37,722 nt of DNA from Saprospiraceae bacterium (GTDB taxonomy: Bacteria; Bacteroidota; Bacteroidia; Chitinophagales; Saprospiraceae), in contig JADLDL010000219.1 in assembly GCA_020846655.1 (NCBI GenBank), positions 1 to 37,722 on the forward strand, given 5' to 3'. This document shows positions 1-9,300 of this stretch, piece by piece. The notes under the pieces are model-generated. The model saw nothing but the letters and a program-made list of their open reading frames with translations. It ran no database searches and had not been told where the DNA came from. Every line of letters begins with the position of its first letter. Position 1 is the first letter of the stretch. A program made the translations under genes and the position numbers.

Positions 1-540
1 CCGAGCGTGCTGTTTTTCCCTGCCGATGCCGGGAATTTGCCCAAGAAAAATCTTGCGCGGCTCGAATGGCGCCCGACGTTTACGCTGGACGGTGATTATC
101 AATTGTTGATCAATGGCCGCGACGCCAGCGGCAACGTATCCGGGGCATTGGATTATGAAGTGCGGTTTCGGGTCATTACCAAATCTTCCATTTCCAACCT
201 CTTGAATTACCCCAATCCCTTTTCCAGTTCCACCTGTTTTTTCTACACCCTCACGGGGGCCGTAGCGCCCGAACACTTCCGATTGCGCATTCTGACGGTA
301 AGCGGCCGGGTGGTTCGGGAGGTTACAGAGCAGGAGTTTGGGCCGATGCAGGCGGGTACGCACCGCAGCCAGTTTTGTTGGGACGGCCGCGACCAGTTTG
401 GCGACTTGCTGGCCAACGGCGTGTATTTGTACCAGATCGTGGCCAAAAAAGCCGACGGTAGCAGTTTTGAATTTTTTGAAAACACGCAAATCGACGGGTA
501 TTTCAAAAATGGATTTGGCAAGATGGTGCTGATGCGTTGA
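1..540 (+). CDS. C-terminal fragment of a secreted gingipain/PorU-like (C25-type) protein
   Basis: The reading frame is open from the window's first base, so the gene starts upstream and only the last 179 residues are visible. The fragment has a beta-sandwich-like stretch (around residues 20-60), then the phrase NLLNYPNPF, then a FlgD-Ig-like unit with WDGRDQFGDLLANGVYLYQI, and it ends GFGKMVLMR. The YPNPF plus FlgD-like plus K-M-V-L-x-R ending is what I know from the C-termini of large C25-peptidase-like PorU homologues in Saprospiraceae, which act at or beyond the outer membrane with the type IX secretion system. The catalytic Cys/His region is outside the window, so the peptidase assignment is inference. 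It could instead be another T9SS cargo with a FlgD-like tail. The following flippase gene lies on the same strand after a short gap but is not obviously related. Confidence 0.6.
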   Translation, partial: PSVLFFPADAGNLPKKNLARLEWRPTFTLDGDYQLLINGRDASGNVSGALDYEVRFRVITKSSISNLLNYPNPFSSSTCFFYTLTGAVAPEHFRLRILTVSGRVVREVTEQEFGPMQAGTHRSQFCWDGRDQFGDLLANGVYLYQIVAKKADGSSFEFFENTQIDGYFKNGFGKMVLMR

Positions 541-658
541 GCCGGAGAGACTATTTTGACCTGTTAAAAAAGAAAAAGCGATTCCGGATCTAAAAAGCAT
601 CTATCGAAAAAGCCTGCTGCATTCCTTTTGGGGCTCGGCGGGGGCTACGGTTTTCCAG

Positions 659-2089
659 TTGTTGCAAATGCTGGTCTTTGCACGGCTGGCCGGACCGGCA
701 GCGGCCGGCGACTTTGCCCTGGCGGCCGGCGTCATGGGTTTTTTGAGTCTTTTTGCCGAGGCCGGGCTTGGCCAGGCCCTGGTTCAGGGGCCCTTGCTCC
801 GGCAGGAAGGCCGAGCAGTGCTGGCATCGCTGGGCGTAGTCCTTGGCCTGATTTTTTGGTTGCTCCTTTACTGGTCGAGCACAGGCATTTCAGCCTGGTA
901 CGGCCGTCCCGAATTGGCCGGCGTACTGCCGCTGATGGGCCTGTCCCTTTGGGTGGCGCCTGTGGGGGCCCAACAAATGGCCTTGTTGACCCGTGATTTT
1001 CAATTTCAAAAAGTGGCCCTGATCGAAACGGTTTCTGCCGGGGCTGGCTTTGCAGTATTGGTGGTGTTGCTGAGCCTGAACTGGGGCATTTGGGCAATGG
1101 CGTATAGCTTTTTGTTGCGGCAACTGGTATCTGCCGGGCTTGGCCTGCTGTGGGGCCAGCGCTGTTCCTTTAGCCCCGGCAACCGGGCCATTTGGCGGGA
1201 GTTGTGGCCTCTCCTACGTTTCGGCGGCTATGACCTGGCCTCGCGCTGGGCGGATTTTATGGCCAATTACCTCGACAAATTGATCCTCGGCAAATGGCTG
1301 GGCGCTGAAGCCCTGGGTTATTATCAACTGGCCTTCACCCTGTGTGTGTTGCCGACGGCCCGCTTGGGGCACGTGCTGGTGCGGGTGGGTTACCCGGTAT
1401 TTGCCAAGGTGCAACACGACGCGCTGGCGCTGAACGAATGGTTTCAGCGCACGGCACAACAGTTGGTCGTGCTTTTGTTTCCCTTGTACCTGGGCATCGG
1501 CTTGTTTGCCCGGGAGATTATCACAGTGGCATTCGGTCCGGCCTGGCTGCCTGCGACGCCGCTGCTGCAGGCGTTTGCCGTGGCGGGTTTGGTGCGCACG
1601 CTCAACGGCGTGTTTCCCTACCTGTGCAAAGGCATCGGCAAGCCGGAACTCCTGCTGCGCTGGATGGTGTATTGGACCCTGGCAATCAACGTGTTTTTGA
1701 CTTTGTTTTTGACTCTCAGCCCTACCGCCAACGCCGCCGCCTGGAGCCGCGTGGCCGCTAAAATTTTGGTGGAAATCCCCTTGTTGTTCTGGTTGGCCGC
1801 GCAATGCCGGGTCGATTTCCGGCCGATTCTTATCCTGGCCGGGCGGGTACTGATTTGGATGGCGCCTTTCCTGGCGTCGGTGTGTTTGCTGAAGGTTTTC
1901 CTGGAGGATTGCCGGGCGGTAACTGTTCTGAGCGGCTTGATTTTTTCCGGCGGAATAGCCTGGCTCGGCTGGCAGGGCAAATGGCAGGAGGGGTGGAGTG
2001 GGAAAGGCGGAGGCCCGGGAAACCCTTTTCCTTACCTTTTCGTTGGGCAATGTGCCCTTGTGATCCAGGATTTGTTTTGCATAAAATAA
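659..2089 (+). CDS. Oligosaccharide flippase, Wzx/MOP family
   Basis: This is a polytopic membrane protein of about 476 residues with many hydrophobic helices, the usual size for Wzx/polysaccharide exporters of 12-14 helices. The N-terminal region contains FARLAGPAAAGDFALAAGVM and then FAEAGLGQALVQ, the pattern seen in WzxC-like lipopolysaccharide/exopolysaccharide flippases. These move lipid-linked glycan units across the inner membrane. The start is uncertain. The first ATG/GTG/TTG in frame is the TTG at 659, but the same frame is open upstream from 560 and encodes KSIYRKSLLHSFWGSAGATV, which looks like the genuine N-terminus of this family, with no canonical start codon. Position 563 is GTT followed by two AAA codons. 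The last 35 or so residues, after the final hydrophobic helix, are glycine- and proline-rich and atypical. The gene converges with the lipoprotein gene that ends 14 bp away. Confidence 0.8.
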   Translation: MLQMLVFARLAGPAAAGDFALAAGVMGFLSLFAEAGLGQALVQGPLLRQEGRAVLASLGVVLGLIFWLLLYWSSTGISAWYGRPELAGVLPLMGLSLWVAPVGAQQMALLTRDFQFQKVALIETVSAGAGFAVLVVLLSLNWGIWAMAYSFLLRQLVSAGLGLLWGQRCSFSPGNRAIWRELWPLLRFGGYDLASRWADFMANYLDKLILGKWLGAEALGYYQLAFTLCVLPTARLGHVLVRVGYPVFAKVQHDALALNEWFQRTAQQLVVLLFPLYLGIGLFAREIITVAFGPAWLPATPLLQAFAVAGLVRTLNGVFPYLCKGIGKPELLLRWMVYWTLAINVFLTLFLTLSPTANAAAWSRVAAKILVEIPLLFWLAAQCRVDFRPILILAGRVLIWMAPFLASVCLLKVFLEDCRAVTVLSGLIFSGGIAWLGWQGKWQEGWSGKGGGPGNPFPYLFVGQCALVIQDLFCIK

Positions 2090-2103
2090 CAGGCCTGCGC
2101 AGT

Positions 2104-3840
2104 CTATTGCCTGCCGCTGCCATATCGATAATCCACCGGAATGCCTGCGGCCAACAGACGCCCGTTGTGCATTGAAAAAGCACTTCCGGCCGGCACCAGC
2201 ACCAGCAAGCGGGCGGTGTCGCCGGGGATGTCAACCTGGGTTTGGCCGCTCGCGTTGCGCCGGATGATCTGCCGGCTGACGGCGTCGTACAGGTCCACCG
2301 GATTGGGACCCAGATGTACTTGCACGGTTTTGGATTCCAGGTACGGGTTGAAGAGCAGATACGTTGGGTGGGCTTTTTCGCGCTGGAACATATCCGTTGC
2401 CCGGCAATCCACTTGGAGGATTTGCGGCACATTCGTGGCTTGAATGAGGCCCCCGAAAATACCGACGTGTCCGCTGCCGTATACCGAAAACATCGTTTCC
2501 GGCGGCATGCCCGGCGCCCAAAGGGGGCCGTCGCCTTGCGCAAAGGGCGTAATGCCCTTGTGTTGCTCATAAATGGACGATTTGATCAGGCCCTCGTAGG
2601 CAATCACCTTTTGGGTGATCGCTTTCCGGTCGGGCAGGGCTTGCAGCGAATCCGGGATCTCATCGGGGTAAAACAGCCGGGCTGTGTTGGCGGCGTTGAG
2701 CATCCATTTACCTACGGCGCGGGCATAGCGCTGGTCGTAGCGGAGCATGGCGCTGAGCGGCCAGGCCAGGTCGAAGGTGTTCATGGCAAACCCGTAGCCA
2801 CCGTTGTGGACGGTGCTGCCCGACATGCCGCTGACGTCGTAGCCGCCCCAGTTGTCCACGATCACGCCCCAGCCCTCGCGGCCTACGGCATCGCCGTCGA
2901 AGGTCCAGTTCATAAATTTTTGCACATCGTATTGCGCACCGGTTTCGGCGTTCAAGCGGGCGGCCATGTACGGCGCAAAGGCCATCAGAATCTCATAGGA
3001 CCGGTTTTCTTTCTGGCTGGCCAGCACATCCAGGGCATGGCGGGCCGCGCGCAGGTATTTTTCGTCGCCAAATTTCTGATACGCCCCGTATAAAATGAAC
3101 GCATATCCGGCGGCCACATCTTCCTGGGCGGGGATGTGGTTTTTGCCGGGCGTCATGGTTTTAAAATCAAAAAACGAATAACTATAGCCGTTGGCCATCA
3201 CCGAATCCGAGCGGTAAAACTGATCGGCAATGGTGCGCATGATTTCGGGATAGCCCTCTTCGCTTGGATAATAATTGCCGACGGCATAAAACAGGACGTT
3301 GTTGTACACCTCGTACCAAAAATCGTTGCCATAGCCACCGCCGATATGAGCGCCTTTGTTGGTAAAATTCATGACCACATTCCAGCCGTTGTCTTTGCTG
3401 AAATAATTGCGCAGCATGCGCACGTAGTTCCGGCCGTCTTGTTTGCTTTTGTCGATACCCACCAGCGTAGCGCCCAGCACCGAGCCCAAAGCCCCCAATG
3501 CCTCGTGGTTTTCGCCATTGTTTACGGCAGATCCTTCGCGTACATCGCCGATTGCTGTATAGATCCCAAACGTGGGCTCTTTAAAATTCCGGCCGGCCCG
3601 GTCTTCCCAAATCAAGGGCAGCAGTGGCCCTTTTTGTTTGAAATCGTATACATACCGGTCAAAACCCAGTGCCGTTTGTTTCCAATCTTTCAGGACATAG
3701 GGCTTCGGGTGGCGCGGCATGGCCTCGATCCGGGGGACGGCCATTTGCTGCACAGCCTGGGCCGAAGGCTGAAACGGAGGAAGGGTTTTACAGGACAAGA
3801 AACCCGTGAGCAGGAACAATACAGCGATGTATCGGAGCAT
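2104..3840 (-). CDS. PUL lipoprotein of unrecognised family, candidate alpha/alpha-barrel glycan-active enzyme
   Basis: This is a protein of about 578 residues with a lipoprotein signal (MLRYIAVLFLLTGFLSC), so it is probably anchored in the outer membrane. I do not recognise a named family. The whole mature part is homologous to the N-terminal ~560 residues of the protein at 10514-13624. Shared blocks include PYVLKDWKQTALGFDRYVYD, SYE...APYMAARLNAETG, WGGYDVSGMSG and LRYDQRYARAVGKWMLN. Repeated amphipathic helices such as AAGYAFILYGAYQKFGDEKY suggest an alpha/alpha-toroid like many glycoside hydrolases and polysaccharide lyases; that is inference. The final ~80 residues look like a small beta domain. 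It is last in a row with GH130 and MFS (48-bp gap to MFS), which supports a role in the same glycan pathway. An in-frame TTG lies four codons upstream at 3852; the ATG at 3840 was chosen for its A-rich leader. Confidence 0.75.
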   Translation of the reverse strand: MLRYIAVLFLLTGFLSCKTLPPFQPSAQAVQQMAVPRIEAMPRHPKPYVLKDWKQTALGFDRYVYDFKQKGPLLPLIWEDRAGRNFKEPTFGIYTAIGDVREGSAVNNGENHEALGALGSVLGATLVGIDKSKQDGRNYVRMLRNYFSKDNGWNVVMNFTNKGAHIGGGYGNDFWYEVYNNVLFYAVGNYYPSEEGYPEIMRTIADQFYRSDSVMANGYSYSFFDFKTMTPGKNHIPAQEDVAAGYAFILYGAYQKFGDEKYLRAARHALDVLASQKENRSYEILMAFAPYMAARLNAETGAQYDVQKFMNWTFDGDAVGREGWGVIVDNWGGYDVSGMSGSTVHNGGYGFAMNTFDLAWPLSAMLRYDQRYARAVGKWMLNAANTARLFYPDEIPDSLQALPDRKAITQKVIAYEGLIKSSIYEQHKGITPFAQGDGPLWAPGMPPETMFSVYGSGHVGIFGGLIQATNVPQILQVDCRATDMFQREKAHPTYLLFNPYLESKTVQVHLGPNPVDLYDAVSRQIIRRNASGQTQVDIPGDTARLLVLVPAGSAFSMHNGRLLAAGIPVDYRYGSGRQ

Positions 3841-3888
3841 TTTTTTATTCAATTTAAAGCCCTTTCAAGCGGATAAGGGCGGACATTT

Positions 3889-5160
3889 TTAAATCGTGGT
3901 TTGTTTTTCAACAGAATTCTCCGCCCAGGCTTTGTCTTTCAAAATGGATTTGGCCATAAACAGCGACATAAAATGCACCACGGCGATGACGAGCAGCGCA
4001 TAGCGCAGCGCAACGTAATCGCTGACATAGCGCGCCAGCAGGATAAACAACCCACAGCCAAAGAGCCGGCCGACGTATAAACCCAGTTCGTGGTTGAAAA
4101 TATAACTGAACTCGTTGCGGTTTTCCTTTTCCGCTACAAAATCAATGACTTTTAGTTGGATCGGGAAATAGGCGATGTCCAGCAGCGGCCGGGCGAAAAT
4201 GAGGCAGAGCACAAACAAAATCACCCCGGTAGCCGAGTACAGTCCGGCGTTGAACACGGCGCCCAGCACAAACAACGACAAGCCAAACGTAAAAATCAGC
4301 AGGCGGTGCGCCGGCAGACTGGTGCGGCCGAGCACATACAACAAGATCGCCGACACGAGCGCCGCAGCCGACTGGATGAAGCCCAGTTCGCCTTCCTCGC
4401 CCACCAGGTGCATGATGAGCATCACGGGAGCCGTCACGATATACCCCTGGGCTACGCCTTTCAATGCGGCCAGCCGGAGCATTTTATTCCACAGGCCGTG
4501 GAACTTGAAATACAAAAAGGGCGATTTTTTAGGATTCTGAAATTGCCCCTGGTGCACGAGCACCGAAGCCAGGAAGGTGAGTAGAAATACACAAGCGGTG
4601 AGGATGTAGTATGCCATGTTCACATTACCGGCAAACCAGCCGTTTTTCTGGGTGGCGGCAATAAACGCACCGGCAGCCAGCGGCACCAAAATGCCGTTGA
4701 TGGTGTAAAAAAAGGTCTCGACGCCGTAGTAATAGTTCCGGTTGCTGTCTTTGGTGGTGTTCAGCGCCAGAAAATCGCGGTTGGCCCAAAAGAACCCATA
4801 CGACAAACCCATGATGAGACCGGCAAAAAACACCCCGGCCGTATCGAGTTGGTCCAGCATCATCATCGCCGACATCGAGACGCCACTCAGCAACATGCCC
4901 AGGGAATAGACTTTCGAAATCGGAATGCGGTTGAGCAAATAGCCGTTGATCAGAAAGGTCGTGGGGATGCCGGTGTACATGGCCAGTTGGAACACCACCA
5001 CCAGGCTGATGTCCGAGGAGTTTCGCATGATGTAGGCGCCGATAAACAACTCGATAATGGGCATCACCAGGCCGTAGATCAGGTTGGTGAGCAACAACAT
5101 CCGCATGCCTAACTGCTGCGACTGGAAAAAATGCACTTCTTGCGTCAGTTTCTTAAACAT
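3889..5160 (-). CDS. MFS transporter, probable inner-membrane sugar importer
   Basis: This 423-residue protein has about 12 hydrophobic helices arranged as two halves, matching the major facilitator superfamily. Examples are LLLTNLIYGLVMPIIELFIG near the start, GVFFAGLIMGLSYGFFWANR as helix 4 and GVILFVLCLIFARPLLDIAY in the second half. Its ATG overlaps the stop codon region of the GH130 gene by 8 bp, so the two are very likely translated together. MFS genes of this kind commonly accompany GH130 genes in Bacteroidota PULs and are thought to carry oligosaccharides from periplasm to cytoplasm, where GH130 acts. The substrate cannot be read from the sequence; a beta-mannoside is inferred from the partner. 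The next gene downstream is the PUL lipoprotein. Confidence 0.85.
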   Translation of the reverse strand: MFKKLTQEVHFFQSQQLGMRMLLLTNLIYGLVMPIIELFIGAYIMRNSSDISLVVVFQLAMYTGIPTTFLINGYLLNRIPISKVYSLGMLLSGVSMSAMMMLDQLDTAGVFFAGLIMGLSYGFFWANRDFLALNTTKDSNRNYYYGVETFFYTINGILVPLAAGAFIAATQKNGWFAGNVNMAYYILTACVFLLTFLASVLVHQGQFQNPKKSPFLYFKFHGLWNKMLRLAALKGVAQGYIVTAPVMLIMHLVGEEGELGFIQSAAALVSAILLYVLGRTSLPAHRLLIFTFGLSLFVLGAVFNAGLYSATGVILFVLCLIFARPLLDIAYFPIQLKVIDFVAEKENRNEFSYIFNHELGLYVGRLFGCGLFILLARYVSDYVALRYALLVIAVVHFMSLFMAKSILKDKAWAENSVEKQTTI

Positions 5161-6214
5161 AATTAGAACTCACTTTCAGGCCAGATAATATGCTTTCAAT
5201 CGACAGGGTTGCGCCGCAAATCACTTCGTCCGAGGCGCCATAGTACATCGTCACTTCGTCTCCCTTGACCAAATGGCCATTGGTAAACACGACGTTGCCA
5301 AAAAAGCCGACTTTTTCGTAGTCTGCCGCCGGCTCAAACAGGGGCTCCCGGGATCGAGCCAGTACTTTGGTGGGATCTTCCAGGTCTAACAAGACGGCGC
5401 CCAGGCAATACCGGTTGTCAAAATTGGCGCCGTGGTAAATTTCCAACCATCCCGCCGCAGTTTTGATAGGCGCTGCACCGGCGCCCACGCGCGCGCAGTC
5501 CCACATGCCCGGCCGGGTCTGCAAAATGCAATGGTGCCCGCCCCAGTGTACCAGGTCGTGCGATGAGGCGATCCAAATGAAATTGCCGCCCAGGTCAAGG
5601 CCGGAGGGCCGGTGCAGGCAGAAATAGCGACCTCCTATTTTTTCTTCAAACAAGGAGCAATCTTTGTTGTGGGGCGGGAGGATCATGCCTTCGCGCTGGA
5701 AAAAATTCCAGTTGCGGGTGCGCATCAGCCCTACGCCGACGCCATTTTCAGACACCTGGGTATACGTCAGGTGGTACACGCCGTCGATCAGACTCACCCG
5801 GCAATCTTCAATGCCAAATGTTTCCAAGGCGCCCTGGCCGAATATTTTAGTGGGCCGCCCTCCTTCTGGCTCATGAAAATGTATTCCATCGTCGCTGCAC
5901 ACCAGGCGCAAATGCGAAATGGTGGTCAGGTACGTGGTGTTTTTGTAGTGAATCAGGCGCGCGTCGGAGAGGTTCAGGTCCGGATCGTTTTTGTCAAATT
6001 CCAGGACTTTCAGGCTGCCGTCTTCCTGCATGACGGGAAAAGAAATCAAGCCCTCTTTTTGCACCGGCCGTTCGGCCACCCGGAGCAGCAGCCAGGTTTT
6101 GTTTTCAAAGGAAAAAACACCCGGATTGAGCACACATTCCACCACCAAACCCGGATGGCTGGGCCGAATATCCCGGGTGGTTAAAATAGGATTCTGTTCA
6201 AATCTGTTTGCCAT
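5153..6214 (-). CDS. GH130 family beta-mannoside phosphorylase or hydrolase
   Basis: This 353-residue protein without signal peptide is the size of a typical single-domain five-bladed beta-propeller GH130 enzyme. Family motifs visible are NPGVFSFENKTWLLLRVAER (from about residue 30), GIEDCRV with the expected catalytic Asp near D137, NKDCSLFEEKI (about 183-193), LHRPSG, RVGAGAAPI...EIYHGA (about 242-263) and MYYGASDEVICGA near the end. GH130 enzymes phosphorolyse, or in some subgroups hydrolyse, beta-1,2- or beta-1,4-mannosidic links in the cytoplasm. After YTQ the sequence reads NGVGVGL, where I would expect an arginine in many phosphorylases; if alignment confirms this, a hydrolase is possible. 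The gene overlaps the MFS gene by 8 bp. A hairpin/T-run terminator lies between it and the LamG gene upstream, so it may have its own promoter in 6215-6300. Confidence 0.88.
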   Translation of the reverse strand: MANRFEQNPILTTRDIRPSHPGLVVECVLNPGVFSFENKTWLLLRVAERPVQKEGLISFPVMQEDGSLKVLEFDKNDPDLNLSDARLIHYKNTTYLTTISHLRLVCSDDGIHFHEPEGGRPTKIFGQGALETFGIEDCRVSLIDGVYHLTYTQVSENGVGVGLMRTRNWNFFQREGMILPPHNKDCSLFEEKIGGRYFCLHRPSGLDLGGNFIWIASSHDLVHWGGHHCILQTRPGMWDCARVGAGAAPIKTAAGWLEIYHGANFDNRYCLGAVLLDLEDPTKVLARSREPLFEPAADYEKVGFFGNVVFTNGHLVKGDEVTMYYGASDEVICGATLSIESILSGLKVSSNYV

Positions 6215-6314
6215 AATGGTACGGGTTTGGGCGAATCAGAAGGCCTTTTTGCTCCGGACAAAGCCCTGCGCGTCCGCGCCGTTTCCGGACGCAGCGTGTT
6301 GCAAGTCTATCTTG

Positions 6315-6367
6315 AAAAAAAAGCAAAATCTTCCCCCGATTGGCCCCATACTGGGCCCAACCGGGGG
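6315..6367 (-). terminator. Rho-independent terminator after the LamG gene
   Basis: On the minus strand, just downstream of the LamG gene's stop codon, a GC-rich stem is formed by CCCCCGGTTGGGCCC (6353-6367) and GGGGCCAATCGGGGG (6333-6347). It contains small imperfections and a 5-nt loop. It is followed after about 10 nt by eight T residues (6315-6322). This separates the susCD-LamG transcript from GH130-MFS-lipoprotein, or reduces read-through. Confidence 0.65.
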
Positions 6368-6391
6368 AGATCGTTCTGGTTCCTGCCAATC

Positions 6392-9300
6392 TTACTGCTT
6401 GTCGAATTTCACGGAACCGATATTTTTTCCACCCAAAACGAAGTTCAGGAAGTACGTGCCCGTCGGGTACTGCGAAACCGGAACGGCAAACTGCCCGTCG
6501 GGGATTTGGTTTTTGTCAAAACGCAAATCGCCGACCTGGCGCCCTTCCACATCAAATACCCGGACATACAAGGCCTGATTGCCTTCGAAACGGTGCTTGA
6601 TCCACAGGCGATCGGTTGCCGGATTGGGATACACGGCTTCCAGCATGCGGAACAAGTCTGCGTTCAGGTCTTCTGTGCCGGTGGTGCCGGTGCTGTAGAG
6701 TTTGGCAATTTCAGCCGCCGTCAGCGCTTTGTTGTAAATTTTCACTTCGTCCAGCCCGCCGATAAAGAACTGGCCACCCTCTACCGGGTTGTTGCCCATG
6801 CCCAGGGGCAGCCCTGTGCTGTTGAGTTTGGTCGTCACGGGTTTGATATTGGCTTGTTCGCCATTGACATACACAATATCGTTGGCGCCATCGTGTACCA
6901 TCGTAACGTGCCACCAGAAGCCTTTGGTCATTTCATTTCCGTCGCCACTGTCCATGTCCGAAACAATGATTGGTCCCAGCAGGTTGTTGCCGTTTGTGGT
7001 CCAAACAATTTTCAAGTGTTGTGGCAAAGAAATTTTCCAACGCTCGCTCCAGTGCCCAAAGTCGAGCACATAGGCTTCTGCATCGTCAAAATTCTGGTCG
7101 TCTACCCGGATCCAGAAACTCACGGTGGTGAAGTCCGAAATCAGTTGAACGGCATTCGGCGCCAGGATAGAATCGCCCTGGCCGTCAAATTTGATGTTTT
7201 GCCCGCCGCCATTGGGGTGCGTAGCCGGTTCAAATACCGGATTTCCTCCAATCACGCCGTGGTTGGCATACGGGGTAGCATCGTTGGCATTGCCTTCAAA
7301 AGGGTAATGCGCCACCAGGCCCGGTTCGCCGGTATCGATTTCTTTGTCGGTCGAAACAGTCAGTTCAGCAATCGCCGAATTGTTGCCGGCTTTGTCAAAG
7401 GCATAGACTTCAAAGGTGTACGGCGTTTCCGGGTCGAGTCCTGTCACCAAAACCGAAGTATTGGTGACGGTATCAAACAACACGCCGTCCACCAAAATCA
7501 CATACCCTCTGACCCCGCGGTCGTCGGTGGAGGCTTGCCAGGACAACAACACCGAGTTGGCGCCCGTGGCAGCCATCAGGTTGCCGGGCACGGAGGGTGG
7601 TGTCACGTCGGGCGTGGCTTCTTCCAGCGTGGTGACGTCGAGCGTCGTAGGCAGCGACTCGTTGCCGGCAGCATCCACAGCACTCACGCCAAACGTAAAC
7701 AAGGTTTGTGCGGTGAGCCCTGGCAGGTAGGCGCTCGTATTGCCGGTGCTCAGGATTTTGGCGCCGTTCTGGTACAAGTTGTAGGCGCTGACGCCCACGT
7801 TGTCGGTCGATGCCCACCAGGACAGGCCCACATTGTTGAATTCCACCGTAGCAGCCAGATTAAGCGGCGCCGTGGGGGCTTCTGCATCCGTCACAGCCGG
7901 CGGTGTGGCTTGCGCCGCATACAGGGCGGCGATTTCGGCGTCGCTCAGTGCTTTTTTATAAATCTGCACCTCGTCGAGCGAACAGTTGAAACAGTTGCCC
8001 TGGTCAATCGGGTTGTAGCCCATGCCCAGCGGTTTGGCGCTGCTGTTGAGGGCGCCGGTCACGGCCTTTTCGGCTTTGGCTACGCCATTGATAAAGATTT
8101 TGTCCTTGGCGCCATCGTGCACCAGGGCCACGTGTGTCCAGGCGCCTACGGGCAGGGCATTGCCGTCGCCGGCATCCATATCCGAAATACCGCTGGTGTT
8201 GTTGGTGGTCCACACCACTTTGCCGTGTGCCGGCAAGGAAATTTTCCAGCGTTCCTGCCAGCCGCCGTTCGACAGCAGGAAGGCTTCGCCGCTGGCGGGC
8301 AAGGCTTTCACATTGACCCAGAAACAAACGGTGGTGAAATCGGAATTCAACTGCGGCGAGTTGGCAGCCAGGATTTCATCGCTCACACCATTGAACGCGT
8401 AGGCTTGGTTGGCCTTGGCAAAACGGTCGTTGCCCAATTGGGCGCCCGATGCCTGCGCATGGTTGTGAAACGGGGTTTCGTCGTTGGCGTCGCCGTCGAA
8501 GGTGTAATTGGCCACCAGATCGTCCGGGATGTTGGGCGCAGCATTTTGCGCAGCGAACAAAGCCGCTACTTCCGGATCGCTGAGGGCGCGGTTGTACAGT
8601 TGAATATCGTCGAGGCTGCCTTTGAAATAATTGCCGGCGTCGATGGGGTTGTTGCCGATGCCGAGGGGCTGCTTGGTGCTGTTGAGTTTGCCCACCACGT
8701 CTTTGCTGTTGGCCAGCACGCCGTTGATGAAAATTTTGTCTTTCACCCCATCGTGCACCATCACCACGTGCCGCCATTGGCCGACAGGAAGTTCATTGCC
8801 GCCGCCGCTGTCCATGTCGGAAATGCCGGTGGCGTAGTTGGTCGTAAACACGGGTTTGCCGTGTCCGGGCAGTGAAATTTTCCAGCGTTCCTGCCAGCCG
8901 CCGTTCGACAGCAGGTAGGCCTCGCCACTCACGGGCAGTTCGTCGGGTTTCACCCAAAACGAAATAGTGGTGTAGTCCGAGTTGTACTGCACCGAATTGG
9001 CGGCCAGGAGCGAGTCGGCGCCTGAAAAATGATAGGCATTGGACGCGTAGTTGAACCGATCTATAGTCGGCTGGGCGCCACCTACGGCAGCATGGTTGCC
9101 GAACTGGGTGGCATCGTCGCCGTTGCCGGCAAATGAATAGGCTGCTACCAGATCGGTTGCTGTGCCCGGGAAGGTATTCTGCGCGACATACAAACTGCCC
9201 ACTGCCGCATCATCCAGGGCAAAGTTGAACAGTTGAACATCGTCCAGCACACCGTCGAACCAGTTGCCGCCATCTACGGCGTTGTAGCCGATGCCCAGGG

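Noticed and set aside
6227-8875. Plus-strand open frame of 882 codons opposite the LamG gene
   Set aside because: It is fully antisense to a gene with clear LamG, FN3 and sorting domains; its translation has no recognisable domain and repeats with the 636-bp period. It reflects GC-rich codon bias of the real gene.
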